Shown here: positions 1 to 9,035 of the stretch, in pieces | Numbering within the stretch: the stretch's first letter is position 1 | How the letters are laid out: each line of letters starts with the position of its first letter | Notes under the pieces: model-generated | Seen by the model: the letters and a program-made list of their open reading frames with translations, nothing else | Database searches by the model: none | Told to the model about the DNA's origin: nothing | NCBI GenBank assembly: GCA_044226205.1 | Contig: JBGAHL010000002.1 | Span: forward strand, 372,001-436,000 | Reading direction: 5' to 3' | DNA: 64,000 nucleotides | Source: M3007 sp044226205 | GTDB lineage: Bacteria > Bacteroidota > Bacteroidia > Chitinophagales > Saprospiraceae | Made by a program: the position numbers and the translations under genes

Positions 1-322
1 TCGCCCAGTCTTTCGTACGAGATCGCCAGATTGTTTTTGAACTCCACATTTTGCGGATACGCTTCGTACAACTCTTTTTCTAACTGATTGTATTGTTCAA
101 AAAAAGTCAAGGCATTGTCCAAATTCCCCAGCGACATGTGCGTATCGCCCAGTTTGGAGTACGAGATCGCCAGATTGTTTTTGAACTCCACATTTTGCGG
201 ATACGCTTCGTACAACTCTTTTTCTAATTGATTGTACTGCTCAAAAAAAGTCAAGGCATTGTCCAAATTCCCCAGCGACGTGTGCGTCTCGCCCAGTCTT
301 TCGTACGAGATCGCCAGTCCGT
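1..322 (-). repeat. 144-bp tandem repeats encoding 48-residue TPR units
   Basis: The DNA repeats with a period of exactly 144 bp: the same motif starts at 1, 145 and 289. The first two units are almost identical at nucleotide level and the third diverges after about 30 bp. Each unit encodes one 48-residue TPR-like helix pair. The array continues beyond the left edge, so copy number is unknown. Confidence 0.9.
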
Positions 323-2093
323 TTTTGAAATCGGCATTGTCGGGTTCGGCTTCACAAAGGGCAGTCTGGATGTCCAGCATCTTTTGGTAAGCCTGCATCA
401 TACCGTCCAAATTGCCGGTGTCCTGGTGGTAATTGCCGATATTCTGGCATAAAGTAGCCACATCATCATCCGTAGGCAGGGCCTGCACGACGGATGCCCC
501 CAGGCGGGCAAATACGGCTGCCTGTTGGTAGTTGTCGGTGTGGCGGTTGTCTTCGTTCAGCCCTCTCAATAATACTTTAACCAAGGTTCGGCAGTCGTCC
601 AGCAGGCGGCCGGCGTTTTTGCTTTTGGTTACTTCCTGTACGACTGGACTGACCTTGAAGCTGTTGTCGCTTTTGCGGTATTCGATCCAGCCTTTGTTTT
701 CGAGGCTGCCGAGCGGGGCTTCGAGCGCCTCTTCCGCTTCGCCGAGCAGGACAGCCAGCCGGGCGTAGGGGATATTTTCGGCGGGCAGCGCGGACAGGTT
801 GCTCAGCAGCCGGCATTCGGCCTCGTCCAATTGGGCCAGGTCGTACATGGCGGCGATGATGTCGGTCGGTTCGGCCTCGCGCAGGGTGTCGCTGCCATAC
901 ACCACGGCCACGGCCTTGTTTTTGAGGGCCAGCAGTCCCTTGGCCTGCAAGTCGCGGAGCAAATCGGCCAGCGTGTAGCGCCGCGCAAAGCGGTTGAGCA
1001 CCGCGAGGTTTTTGGCCAGCACTTCGGTCACCAGCGTATTGCGGCCCACGGCGCTCAGGACATCTTGCAAGAGGGGCAATTCGTCGTCCGCGAGTTCGGG
1101 GTAGTGGGTCTTGAACAATCGCACGGCATCTTCCGCACCGAGCGCTTGTACCTCGTGCACTTTCATATCAGCCACCTTGCGTACCCGCGAGGTCAGCAGG
1201 ATGTGGCAATTGGCCAGCCGGTGCAGGGTGGCGTAGTGTTTTTTCAGATCGGCGTCGTCGTTGGCATTGTCGAAGATCAGCAGGCAGGGCGCATCCAGGT
1301 TGTTGAGGGCTTCTGCCATGCGCCGCACCTGGGTGTCCAGGTTGTCGTCGGGCGCGAAGGCGACTTCCAGTTTTTCTTTCAAGGTCACCAGGGCCGTCCC
1401 GATGCCTGCATCCGAATAGAGCCAGGCCAGGTGTTTGTAGCGGGCCTCGTGGGCGTACCAGTATTTGGAAGCGAGGGTGGTTTTGCCGATGCCGCCCTCG
1501 CCATTGACCAAAACCAGCAGGCGGTTGTGTTGCTGGTAATCCGTCTCGATGGCGGCCAGGTCATTTTCCCTGCCGAGGAAGATCTCGGAGTTGAAAGGCG
1601 GGGTGGTGAGAAGGCGGGGGATTGTTTTGTCCCCGTAGTGATGGTGGGTGTGCTCATTCCTGTCCCCGATATGCACATCCCCTCCCTCCGTGGAAATATC
1701 CGATCCCGCCACCACATTTTTCGAATCAATAATTGAAATCGCGCGGTTGATTTCGTCGCGCAGCGTGCCGGCGCGAGTGACGGGGTGACTCAAAGTCACC
1801 CCGTCACTATCCCCCGCACTATCCCCCGCACTAAACCCGCCCAGATCTTCGATCTCCCGCACCAGATCGAGCAGGGCGGCCCGAATCTGGTTTTGGGTCA
1901 GGTTCGCATCGGAGGCGCTCACCGTGCCCAGGCGGATTTGTTGCCGGATGTTTTCAAACCGCCCCGACTGGTGCAGGGCCTCGTCGAGCAGGGGGCTGTT
2001 GGCGAGCAGTTTGCGCAGCAGATCGAGCGCGGCGGGCAGCTCGTCGCTGGCGATGAACGCTCGGATGCGGTTGAAACAGGCGGTGGGTGTCAT
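1..2093 (-). CDS. EAD11-like/STAND (NB-ARC) NTPase with TPR repeats, partial
   Basis: Predicted STAND-type NTPase, a class used as sensors in bacterial conflict and antiphage systems. It starts at ATG 2093 and runs off the left edge, so about 697 residues are visible, all in one intact frame. Residues 1-85 are a small helical module resembling effector-associated domain 11 (EAD11), an adaptor that recruits a separate effector. After a linker comes the nucleotide-binding domain: P-loop GEGGIGKTT (198-206), Walker B LLIFDN with D275, a sensor-1 LLTSR near 302, and a winged-helix-like stretch near 430-490. The visible C-terminus is TPR, with near-identical 48-residue units. No effector with a matching adaptor is seen in the window; it may lie to the left. 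The STAND/NB-ARC call is firm. The EAD11 subtype rests on remembered family pattern and needs a profile search. Confidence 0.85.
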   Translation of the reverse strand, partial: MTPTACFNRIRAFIASDELPAALDLLRKLLANSPLLDEALHQSGRFENIRQQIRLGTVSASDANLTQNQIRAALLDLVREIEDLGGFSAGDSAGDSDGVTLSHPVTRAGTLRDEINRAISIIDSKNVVAGSDISTEGGDVHIGDRNEHTHHHYGDKTIPRLLTTPPFNSEIFLGRENDLAAIETDYQQHNRLLVLVNGEGGIGKTTLASKYWYAHEARYKHLAWLYSDAGIGTALVTLKEKLEVAFAPDDNLDTQVRRMAEALNNLDAPCLLIFDNANDDADLKKHYATLHRLANCHILLTSRVRKVADMKVHEVQALGAEDAVRLFKTHYPELADDELPLLQDVLSAVGRNTLVTEVLAKNLAVLNRFARRYTLADLLRDLQAKGLLALKNKAVAVVYGSDTLREAEPTDIIAAMYDLAQLDEAECRLLSNLSALPAENIPYARLAVLLGEAEEALEAPLGSLENKGWIEYRKSDNSFKVSPVVQEVTKSKNAGRLLDDCRTLVKVLLRGLNEDNRHTDNYQQAAVFARLGASVVQALPTDDDVATLCQNIGNYHQDTGNLDGMMQAYQKMLDIQTALCEAEPDNADFKNGLAISYERLGETHTSLGNLDNALTFFEQYNQLEKELYEAYPQNVEFKNNLAISYSKLGDTHMSLGNLDNALTFFEQYNQLEKELYEAYPQNVEFKNNLAISYERLG
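1776..1808. repeat. Perfect 15-bp inverted repeat inside the STAND linker
   Basis: Arms 1776-1790 and 1794-1808 are perfect reverse complements around a 3-nt loop. They sit in codons 96-106 of the STAND gene, between the N-terminal adaptor and the NTPase. A short 12-bp tandem repeat follows at about 1807-1832. The frame is kept. Confidence 0.85.
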
Positions 2094-2166
2094 ATCGAGG
2101 TCATGGTTTGTTTTTTGCAAAACGACCCTTCAAGGTTGTTTTCATTGGTTGAACGCCCGGACATCC

Positions 2167-3312
2167 TCAGTCCGCCTGAAACTTCGTCCAGGCTGCTTCC
2201 GCGAGTTGCAGCGTCAGTTTTTCCACGTAGTAGCTGCCGGCTGCGGGGTCGTGCAGTTCGGTGAAAAAGCTCTCCATTTTGAGCAAATGTTGCACGTTGC
2301 GGGCCATGCGGCGGCCGAATCCTGCCGGCCGCGACGGGGCATCCGTGCCGGCGTCGAAAGGCCGCACCGCCAGTCGGTCGGCGCCGCCCAACACGGCCGA
2401 CATGGCCATCGTCGTCGCGCGGATCAGGTTGGAATATTCCTCGGCGGCGTAGGCGTCGGGCGCGAAACGCACGTCGAGCGGCGGGTAGGCGGTTGGCAAG
2501 CCCCAGGCTTTCAAGAGGTTGAGCCACAACAATTTCAGGGCGCGCAGCTTCGCTATTTCAACAAAATAACTCGCCCCCACGGCTACCGTCAATTGCAGGG
2601 CGCGGGCGGCGTCGGCCGGGTTCATGCCGCGGTCGGCGAACTGTTTGAAGTAGTGGTTGGCGCGTTTCAGCAGGGCCGCGAGTTCGTCGGCAACGCCCGC
2701 GGCGCCCTGCCATTCGCCGGCGCCTTCCACCGACAGCAGGGTAAAGCCGGGAAAATGCTCGCGGCCGTAGGCCAGCAGATCGGCCACGTAACGCCAGTCC
2801 TGCAGTCCTTCGGCGGCGGCGGGATCGTAGCGCAGGGCGCCGCGCAGGGCGCGCGGGTCGAGGCCGCGCTCGGCGGCCAGGGCTTCGAGGGTGGCCAGCA
2901 CGGCGCCGGGGTTTTTCGCCAGGCCGGGGCCCGCGAATTGCAGGCTGATAAAATCGGGATGCACCCCTTCGAGCAGGGTGCGCAGGAACGCGGAACTGGC
3001 CGGCTCGGTCAGCTGAAAACAGAGGCTTTCCGCCCCGAAATTCAGGGCTTCGAGGGCCTGGGCGTTGGCAGCGGCCGGGTCGGCGGCGTCGATGTCTTCG
3101 CAAATCTCCCATTGCAGGGGGCCGGCATTCAGCGGCGCGGGCAGTTCGGGGAAATCGTCGGCGTGTCCGAAGGGATCGACGCGCAGCGCGCCGGAGAGCT
3201 GCCAATACAGCTCGTCGAGGGCCTTGCCTTTGAGGTCTTTGGAAATGCGGGCGAGCCAGTCGGCTTTGGAGACGGGCTGAAATTCGGAGAAAAATTCGGT
3301 GGAGTGTGCCAT
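2167..3312 (-). CDS. mutA: Methylmalonyl-CoA mutase small subunit, short C-terminus
   Basis: Small (non-cobalamin-binding) subunit of methylmalonyl-CoA mutase, which partners MutB to interconvert methylmalonyl-CoA and succinyl-CoA. The start at 3312 (MAHSTEFFSEFQP) follows a TAnnTTTG promoter 15 bp upstream. It gives 381 residues with the family opening FSEFQPVSKADW and the TIM-barrel region through the characteristic DPAAGSYYVEKLT near the end. The protein then stops, where family members I know continue for roughly 70-90 residues of linker helices. No continuation in another frame is seen before the STAND gene, which begins 73 bp downstream. mutB, usually the next gene, is absent. MutA identity is solid; whether the shortened form is functional is open. 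Confidence 0.85.
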   Translation of the reverse strand: MAHSTEFFSEFQPVSKADWLARISKDLKGKALDELYWQLSGALRVDPFGHADDFPELPAPLNAGPLQWEICEDIDAADPAAANAQALEALNFGAESLCFQLTEPASSAFLRTLLEGVHPDFISLQFAGPGLAKNPGAVLATLEALAAERGLDPRALRGALRYDPAAAEGLQDWRYVADLLAYGREHFPGFTLLSVEGAGEWQGAAGVADELAALLKRANHYFKQFADRGMNPADAARALQLTVAVGASYFVEIAKLRALKLLWLNLLKAWGLPTAYPPLDVRFAPDAYAAEEYSNLIRATTMAMSAVLGGADRLAVRPFDAGTDAPSRPAGFGRRMARNVQHLLKMESFFTELHDPAAGSYYVEKLTLQLAEAAWTKFQAD

Positions 3313-3326
3313 GATGTACAAGTGGG

Positions 3327-3334
3327 CAAAAGTA
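3327..3334 (-). promoter_or_regulatory. Bacteroidota -7 element of mutA
   Basis: TACTTTTG on the minus strand matches TAnnTTTG and lies 14 bp upstream of the mutA start. No clear -33 TTTG is seen. Confidence 0.5.
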
Positions 3335-3480
3335 GCGAATCGCGGGGCTGCCCGTATATTTAAATGGCCGCCGGATACATTTTTCCCCAATTCACAGCTG
3401 GGCGCGCCGGATTCACATTTCGCGCCGCGGACCACCGCCGTTTGCCGCAACATTGCCCTCGCATTCAACCTTGTTTTATC

Positions 3481-4731
3481 ATGAAAAAGTACGCACAAAC
3501 GGCACATCTTCTGATCCTGTTTTTTACCCTGGCCACGCTGCGCTCGCAAGCGCAAAACGCCGGCAACTTCGAAACCTTCGCCCGGCAGCACGACAGTATT
3601 TTTTTCTCCCTTTATCTAAAAAAGGACACCCAAAACTACCGGCTGCTGCTCCAAGACTGGGAGCGCCGCTACGCGCAACTCGACGCCGCGACGCGCAAAA
3701 AATACGCCGCCGAACGAGCCGACGCCCACTACAACCTCGCCTGCACCTACGCGCTTTGCGGGCAAAAAACGCCGGCCCTCGACCACCTGGGCCGGGCCAT
3801 CGAAGCGGGGTACACCAATTATTCCCACCTGATCGCCGACCCCGACCTCGAAATCATCCGGAGCGAACCGCGTTTCGCTGCCCTCGCGGAGCCGATCAGG
3901 GCGGTGGGCGATTACCTGTTCATCCTGCGCCACGCGGCGGCTTACAACGTCGCGGATGCCCGCCCCTGGCCTGCCTTTCACTACGATCCGGCGGAAAAGC
4001 CGGAACTGAAAGCCCTGCGCGAAACGTACCGCCTCGATTCCGTCGCCGGCTCGGGTAACGACCTCTCGCAGGCGCTCAACGTGCTGCACTGGGTCCACGA
4101 AATGGTCCCGCACGACGGCGATCACGGCAACCCCGCGCAACACAACGCGCAGGCCATGATCGAGGCTTGCCGGGGCGGCAAACGGGGCCTCAATTGCCGG
4201 GGGCTCGCCACCGTGCTCAACGAGTGTTACCTTTCCCTCGGATTCGCCTCGCGACTGGTGACCTGCCTGCCCAAAGACAGCCTGGGCATCGATCCCGACT
4301 GCCACGTCATCAATGTCGTGTTCGTGCCCTCGCTCGACAAATGGATCTGGGTCGATCCGACCTACGATACCTGGGTGATGAACGAAAAAGGCGAGTTGCT
4401 CGGCATCGCGGAAGTGCGGGAGCGCATCATCCTCGACCAGCCCCTGCTCATCAATCCCGCCGCCAACTGGAACCACCGCTATACGCCCGACAAAGCCGAG
4501 TATTTGTATCGCTACATGGCCAAAAACCTGTACATCCTGCAATGCCCGGTGGACAGCGCCTGGGACCTCGAAACACCGGCAGCGGGCAAAACCATGCGGT
4601 ACGTGCAACTGCTGCCGCTCGATTATTTCAAACAGGAGCCGGCTGTGCGCGAGTTCAGCGATTCGGCAAGCGGCGCCACCTACATTTTTTACAACACCAA
4701 CGATCCTGTCAACTTCTGGAAACGCCCCTGA
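3481..4731 (+). CDS. Secreted transglutaminase-like protein
   Basis: Exported protein of 416 residues with a transglutaminase-like (papain-fold) domain. ATG 3481 was chosen because it gives a clean signal peptide (MKKYAQTAHLLILFFTLATL, then SQAQ). A helical, TPR-like stretch occupies about 75-130. The catalytic-type triad is visible: Cys in LNCRGLATVLNECY (about 240), His in DPDCHVINVVF (about 275) and Asp in WVDPTYD (about 295). It may act as a protease or peptide-modifying enzyme in the periplasm; the substrate cannot be told. The next gene, a histidine kinase, begins 1 bp after its stop codon, so the two are surely co-transcribed and the protein may be linked to that sensor pathway. Confidence 0.75.
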   Translation: MKKYAQTAHLLILFFTLATLRSQAQNAGNFETFARQHDSIFFSLYLKKDTQNYRLLLQDWERRYAQLDAATRKKYAAERADAHYNLACTYALCGQKTPALDHLGRAIEAGYTNYSHLIADPDLEIIRSEPRFAALAEPIRAVGDYLFILRHAAAYNVADARPWPAFHYDPAEKPELKALRETYRLDSVAGSGNDLSQALNVLHWVHEMVPHDGDHGNPAQHNAQAMIEACRGGKRGLNCRGLATVLNECYLSLGFASRLVTCLPKDSLGIDPDCHVINVVFVPSLDKWIWVDPTYDTWVMNEKGELLGIAEVRERIILDQPLLINPAANWNHRYTPDKAEYLYRYMAKNLYILQCPVDSAWDLETPAAGKTMRYVQLLPLDYFKQEPAVREFSDSASGATYIFYNTNDPVNFWKRP

Positions 4732-4732
4732 T

Positions 4733-6442
4733 ATGCGCCATCTGTTATTTTTCGCCTTTTTAATGGCCGCGAGCGGCCTGGGCGCCCAGATCAGCTGGCG
4801 CGACACCAGCCAGCATTTTTCCGAAATAGAATGGAACAACTACTCCACTTCCTACCTCGGCGAAGGCCGCGACAGTACGCCCCTGCTGGTGACCGCCATC
4901 CCCAACAACGGCATTTATTCGATAGACGACCTCGATCCCGAACGCTCGCCGCTCGACATGACTTTTTCCGGCTCGGCATTTCGGTTCAGGTCGAACCTGG
5001 AAGCCGGGCAGCTCTTTCTGAACACCTACGATTCCGCGGCGGTGTATTTTCTCGCGCCGGGTATTTTTCGCCACAACGCGGCGCGCTACGAATTCCGCGT
5101 GTCGGAAGCCGGCGGCGGCGTGCTGAGGGACTGGAGCGGGATCGATGCGTTTACCGACGAGGATTTCGAGCTGAACCAGTTTCGCGAAGGGTTTGCCTTC
5201 CTGGGCGGCTACTCGACGAGCTGGGGGCATTGCCTTGTCGTGGAGTTGCGGGAAAAAGGCAAAAGCGCGCCGTTTACGTCCAGCGTGGTTTGCTGGAAGG
5301 AGACGCACCCTGCGCTGTTGTCGGTGCTCACCCGCGACGAATTGCACGAGGTGATCACGCATTTGAAAAATCCTTTTGATTTCAGCCTCAACCCCCGCGA
5401 AGCCAAAAAACTGGCCGAACGCTACCCGGCAGCGCGCGGCGACAGTATTTCAGGCGAGAAGCAGCTGCTCGTGCTGCCGGCCGGCGAAGACGAATTGCTG
5501 GTGTTTCTGCGGGCGGCGGTTTACAAAAAAGAAGCCCTGGAATACCAGTTGCAGCACGACGGCAGGGTCGAGACGCCCTGGCGGGCCAACGACATGGACA
5601 ACAATTTCATCTGGCTGCGGCATTTGAAACCCGGCGATTACACGCTCGAAATGCGCTTCGCCAAGCAGCGCCACAACCCCACCCTTTACCGTTTCAGCAT
5701 CGAAGCGCCCTGGTACGAGCGCTGGCCTTTCCGCCTTGCCCTCGGCCTGATGGCCCTTGCGACGCTCGGGGGGCTGGTTTTGCTCGTGCTGTTGCGCCGG
5801 CAAAGGCGCAGGATGGCCGCGGAGCAAGCGCGGCAGGAACGCCTGTCGCTGGGGCTGCGCTCGGTGTACGCCCAGCTCAATCCGCATTTTATTTTCAACG
5901 CCCTTTCCTCCATTCAGGGTCTGATCAATCGCAACGACATCGACGGCGCCAACCGCTATTTGTCGGCTTTCGGGAGCCTGGTGCGCAATTCGCTGGCCGA
6001 CGTGGCGCGCAATTTCGTCCCGCTGTCGCGGGAAATCGCCACCCTCGACACCTATCTTTCGCTCGAAAAACTGCGCTTCGGATTCCGTTATTCCATCGAG
6101 ATCGACCCGCAACTGGCGCCCGACACCATCGAAGTACCTTCGCTCCTGCTCCAGCCCCTGGTCGAAAATGCCGTGAAACACGGCGTGTCGGGGCTGCGGG
6201 AAAACGGGCTCGTACGACTGGTCGCCGAGGCTTCCGGCGGCGATCTTTTTATCCGCGTGATCGACAACGGCGCAGGTTTTGCCGCCGAGCCGGGCGCCGA
6301 AGGCTACGGCCTGAAACTCACGGCCGACCGAATCAAATTGCTCAATGAAATGTCCGGCGAACGCCAGATCGTCATGCGGCTCGACAGCCGGCCCGGCGAA
6401 GGCGCGCAGGTAGAACTTTGGTTTCAACACTGGCTTTTATGA
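4733..6442 (+). CDS. LytS-type sensor histidine kinase
   Basis: Membrane sensor kinase of 569 residues. A signal peptide (1-18) is followed by a beta-rich periplasmic region, a single membrane helix (about 333-355), a His_kinase domain with QLNPHFIFNALSS (phospho-acceptor H385) and an HATPase_c domain whose N-box LLLQPLVENAVKHG (N479) and G-boxes (DNGAGF, GYGLKL) are intact. It should phosphorylate the regulator encoded next, whose ATG overlaps this stop codon by 4 bp. The leading transglutaminase-like gene ends 1 bp upstream, so the trio is one operon. The input signal is unknown. Confidence 0.9.
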   Translation: MRHLLFFAFLMAASGLGAQISWRDTSQHFSEIEWNNYSTSYLGEGRDSTPLLVTAIPNNGIYSIDDLDPERSPLDMTFSGSAFRFRSNLEAGQLFLNTYDSAAVYFLAPGIFRHNAARYEFRVSEAGGGVLRDWSGIDAFTDEDFELNQFREGFAFLGGYSTSWGHCLVVELREKGKSAPFTSSVVCWKETHPALLSVLTRDELHEVITHLKNPFDFSLNPREAKKLAERYPAARGDSISGEKQLLVLPAGEDELLVFLRAAVYKKEALEYQLQHDGRVETPWRANDMDNNFIWLRHLKPGDYTLEMRFAKQRHNPTLYRFSIEAPWYERWPFRLALGLMALATLGGLVLLVLLRRQRRRMAAEQARQERLSLGLRSVYAQLNPHFIFNALSSIQGLINRNDIDGANRYLSAFGSLVRNSLADVARNFVPLSREIATLDTYLSLEKLRFGFRYSIEIDPQLAPDTIEVPSLLLQPLVENAVKHGVSGLRENGLVRLVAEASGGDLFIRVIDNGAGFAAEPGAEGYGLKLTADRIKLLNEMSGERQIVMRLDSRPGEGAQVELWFQHWLL

Positions 6443-7197
6443 ACCCGCTCCGCGCCCTCCTGATCGACGACGAACCCAACAACCTGGACAACCTCGCCAG
6501 CCTCCTGCGCGAGTATTGCCCGGAACTGAGCGTCGTCGGCACGGCTGCCAGCGCGGAGGCGGGCAAAACCTTGCTCCGGCAACTCGAACCCGAACTGGTT
6601 TTTCTCGACATTCAAATGCCCGGGCAATCGGGTTTCGATCTGCTGCGCGAGCTGCCTTCGATCGATTTCGAACTCATTTTCGTCACCGCCTACGACCAGT
6701 ACGCCATTCAGGCCATTCGGTTTGCGGCGGTCGATTATTTGCTCAAACCCGTGTCGCCCGACGAACTCCGACAGGCCGTGGACCGCGCCGCCCGCAAAGC
6801 CCGCGACAAACGGCAAAACCTGCAACTCGACAACCTGCTCCACCTTTTGCAGCAGCCCAGAGACAACCACCGCATCGCGCTGACCTCGCTCGAAGAAACC
6901 CGTTTCGTGCGGCCGGCCGACATCGTGCGCTGCGAGTCCGACAACAACTACTGCCTCTTTTACCTGGCCGGCGGGGAGAAACTCACCGTTTCAAGACCGA
7001 TTTTCGAGTTCGAGGAGTTGCTGCGGCCTTACGGCTTCGTGCGTTGCCACCAGTCGCACCTGATCAACCCCGTTTTTGTCAAAAGCTGGGTGAAAAAAGA
7101 CGGCGGCTACCTCTTGTTCCACAACGGGGAGCATGCGCCCGTTTCGAGGGCGAAAAAGGAGGAGGTTTTGCGGGCTTTGCAGCGGGGGCCGGGTTAG
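6439..7197 (+). CDS. LytTR-family response regulator
   Basis: Two-domain DNA-binding regulator of 252 residues. The receiver domain (1-120) has the acidic pair IDDEP, phospho-acceptor D57 in VFLDIQMPG and the conserved Lys in YLLKPV. The LytTR DNA-binding domain occupies about 145-250 (CESDNNYCLFYL, FVRCHQSHLINP). Its ATG at 6439 overlaps the kinase stop codon (ATGA), implying translational coupling. The pair is an autonomous LytS/LytR-type system. Targets are not visible, and no promoter other than that of the operon was found. Confidence 0.92.
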   Translation: MNPLRALLIDDEPNNLDNLASLLREYCPELSVVGTAASAEAGKTLLRQLEPELVFLDIQMPGQSGFDLLRELPSIDFELIFVTAYDQYAIQAIRFAAVDYLLKPVSPDELRQAVDRAARKARDKRQNLQLDNLLHLLQQPRDNHRIALTSLEETRFVRPADIVRCESDNNYCLFYLAGGEKLTVSRPIFEFEELLRPYGFVRCHQSHLINPVFVKSWVKKDGGYLLFHNGEHAPVSRAKKEEVLRALQRGPG

Positions 7198-7265
7198 AAA
7201 AAGAGCGGGGTGAAAGTCCTTTCGGGATAATTTTTTTCTAAAAACCTTTTTAGCCGGACGCTGTT

Positions 7266-7273
7266 TATCTTTG
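7266..7273 (+). promoter_or_regulatory. -7 element of the isc operon
   Basis: TATCTTTG matches the Bacteroidota -7 consensus TAnnTTTG, 55 bp before iscS. A T-rich stretch at 7247-7251 is a poor candidate for -33. Confidence 0.5.
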
Positions 7274-7328
7274 CACGCCGAATCACTACCTTGATTCAAT
7301 CTAAATAAAAGACAACATCGCCCGCTGC

Positions 7329-8549
7329 ATGGAAAAGCGCCGCCTGATTTATCTCGACAATAACGCCACTACGCCCTGCGACCCCCGTGTCGTAGAGGCG
7401 ATGATCCCCTATTTTTACGAAAAACACGGCAACGCAGCCAGCCGCAGCCACCAGTTTGGCTGGGAAGCCGAAGACGCAGTGGACTACGCCCGCGAACAGA
7501 TCGCGCAACTGCTGCAAGTGGAAGACAAGGAGATCATTTTCACCTCCGGCGCCACCGAAAGCAACAACCTGGCGCTCAAAGGCGTGTTCGAAATGTATGC
7601 CCGCAAAGGCAACCATTTCATCACGGTCGAGACCGAGCACAAGGCCATCCTCGACACCTGCAAGCACCTGGAAAAACAGGGCGCCGAAATCACTTACCTG
7701 AAAGTAAAGGAAGACGGCCTGGTCGATCTCGGAGAACTGGAAGCCGCCATCAAACCGACCACCGTACTGGTGTCGATCATGTGGGCCAACAACGAAACCG
7801 GCGTCATCCAGCCCATGCGCGACATCGCGCAGATCTGCGAAAAGCACGGCGTATTGTTTCACAGCGACGCCACCCAGGCCGTGGGCAAAATCCCCACGCA
7901 CCCGCGCGAAACCGGCGTTCACCTCATGTCGTTCACGGCCCACAAAATGTACGGCCCCAAAGGCGTGGGAGGTCTTTACGTCAGCCGCAAAAACCCGCGC
8001 GTGAAAGTCACCGCCCAGATGGACGGCGGCGGCCACGAGCGCGGCATGCGTTCGGGCACCCTCAACGTGCCGGGCATCGTCGGTTTTGGCAAAGCCGCCG
8101 AAATCGCCCGCCTCGAAATGGCACAGGACGCCGAGCGGCTCTCCCGCCTGCGCGACAAACTGGAAAGCGCCCTCACCCAACTGGAAGAAACCAAGGTCAA
8201 CGGCAACGTGCAAAGCCGCATGCCCCACGTGGCCAACATTTCTTTCAAACACGTGGAAGGCGAAGGGCTGATGATGACCTTCAACCAGAACATCGCCGTG
8301 TCGTCCGGCTCGGCCTGCACCTCCGCCTCGCTCGAACCTTCCTACGTGCTTGTCGGCATGGGTCTCGGCGACGACCTGGCGCACTCCTCCATCCGCTTTT
8401 CCCTGGGCCGCTTCACCACCGAGGAAGAAGTGGACGAAGCCATCCGCCTGGTCAGCAACGGCGTCAACCACATGCGCGAACTCTCGCCCATCTGGGAGAT
8501 GTACAAAGACGGCGTCGATCTGAGCAAGATCGAATGGAGCGCGCACTGA
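7329..8549 (+). CDS. iscS: Cysteine desulfurase IscS
   Basis: PLP-dependent desulfurase of 406 residues that supplies sulfur from L-cysteine for Fe-S cluster assembly. PLP-binding Lys206 sits in FTAHKMYGPKG, and the catalytic Cys330 in SSGSACTS, within the loop typical of the IscS group. Length and N-terminus (RRLIYLDNNATTP) match the family. It heads a compact operon with iscU and iscA, 42 and 24 bp apart, closed by a terminator at 9389. No iscR, hscA or fdx is present, so regulation by IscR is not indicated here. Confidence 0.97.
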   Translation: MEKRRLIYLDNNATTPCDPRVVEAMIPYFYEKHGNAASRSHQFGWEAEDAVDYAREQIAQLLQVEDKEIIFTSGATESNNLALKGVFEMYARKGNHFITVETEHKAILDTCKHLEKQGAEITYLKVKEDGLVDLGELEAAIKPTTVLVSIMWANNETGVIQPMRDIAQICEKHGVLFHSDATQAVGKIPTHPRETGVHLMSFTAHKMYGPKGVGGLYVSRKNPRVKVTAQMDGGGHERGMRSGTLNVPGIVGFGKAAEIARLEMAQDAERLSRLRDKLESALTQLEETKVNGNVQSRMPHVANISFKHVEGEGLMMTFNQNIAVSSGSACTSASLEPSYVLVGMGLGDDLAHSSIRFSLGRFTTEEEVDEAIRLVSNGVNHMRELSPIWEMYKDGVDLSKIEWSAH

Positions 8550-8591
8550 TGAGGTTTTTTCACCTTTTTACGATCAAAATCAACTACCAAC

Positions 8592-9011
8592 ATGGCATAT
8601 TCCGATAAAGTACTGGACCATTTCAAAAACCCGCGCAACGTGGGCTCCCTCAACAAGGAAGCCAAAAACGTCGGCACGGGCCTCGTGGGCGCGCCCGAAT
8701 GCGGCGACGTCATGCGCCTGCAAATCGAAGTGGATGAAGCCACCGGCATCATCCGCGACGCCAAGTTCAAAACCTTCGGCTGCGGCTCGGCCATCGCCTC
8801 CTCCTCGCTGGCTACCGAATGGCTCAAAGGCAAAACCCTCGACGAAGCCGGCAAAATCGACAACATGGACATCGTGGAAGAACTGGCCCTCCCGCCCGTC
8901 AAAATCCACTGCTCCGTGCTGGCCGAAGACGCCATCAAAGCCGCGATCAAGGACTATCAGGAGAAAAACGGCATCCATTCCGACGCCGCCCCGACCGAGG
9001 CCACGGCCTGA
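8592..9011 (+). CDS. iscU: Fe-S cluster assembly scaffold IscU
   Basis: Scaffold protein of 139 residues on which [2Fe-2S] clusters are built with sulfur from IscS. The three ligand cysteines are present: C37 (PECGD), C64 (FGCGSA) and C107 (IHCSVL). The LPPVK segment recognised by HscA-type chaperones precedes the third Cys. The short tail after residue 128 is Ala/Pro-rich. It lies between iscS and iscA, in the same direction. Confidence 0.97.
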   Translation: MAYSDKVLDHFKNPRNVGSLNKEAKNVGTGLVGAPECGDVMRLQIEVDEATGIIRDAKFKTFGCGSAIASSSLATEWLKGKTLDEAGKIDNMDIVEELALPPVKIHCSVLAEDAIKAAIKDYQEKNGIHSDAAPTEATA

Positions 9012-9035
9012 TCCATTGTTCAACAGCACAACGCC

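Noticed and set aside
831..1736. 301-codon open frame on the plus strand
   Set aside because: It lies opposite the STAND NTPase, whose P-loop, Walker B and TPRs are unmistakable.
7197..7328. Fe-S regulated (IscR-type) operator before iscS
   Set aside because: No convincing palindrome is present and no iscR gene is near; only the -7 element is supported.
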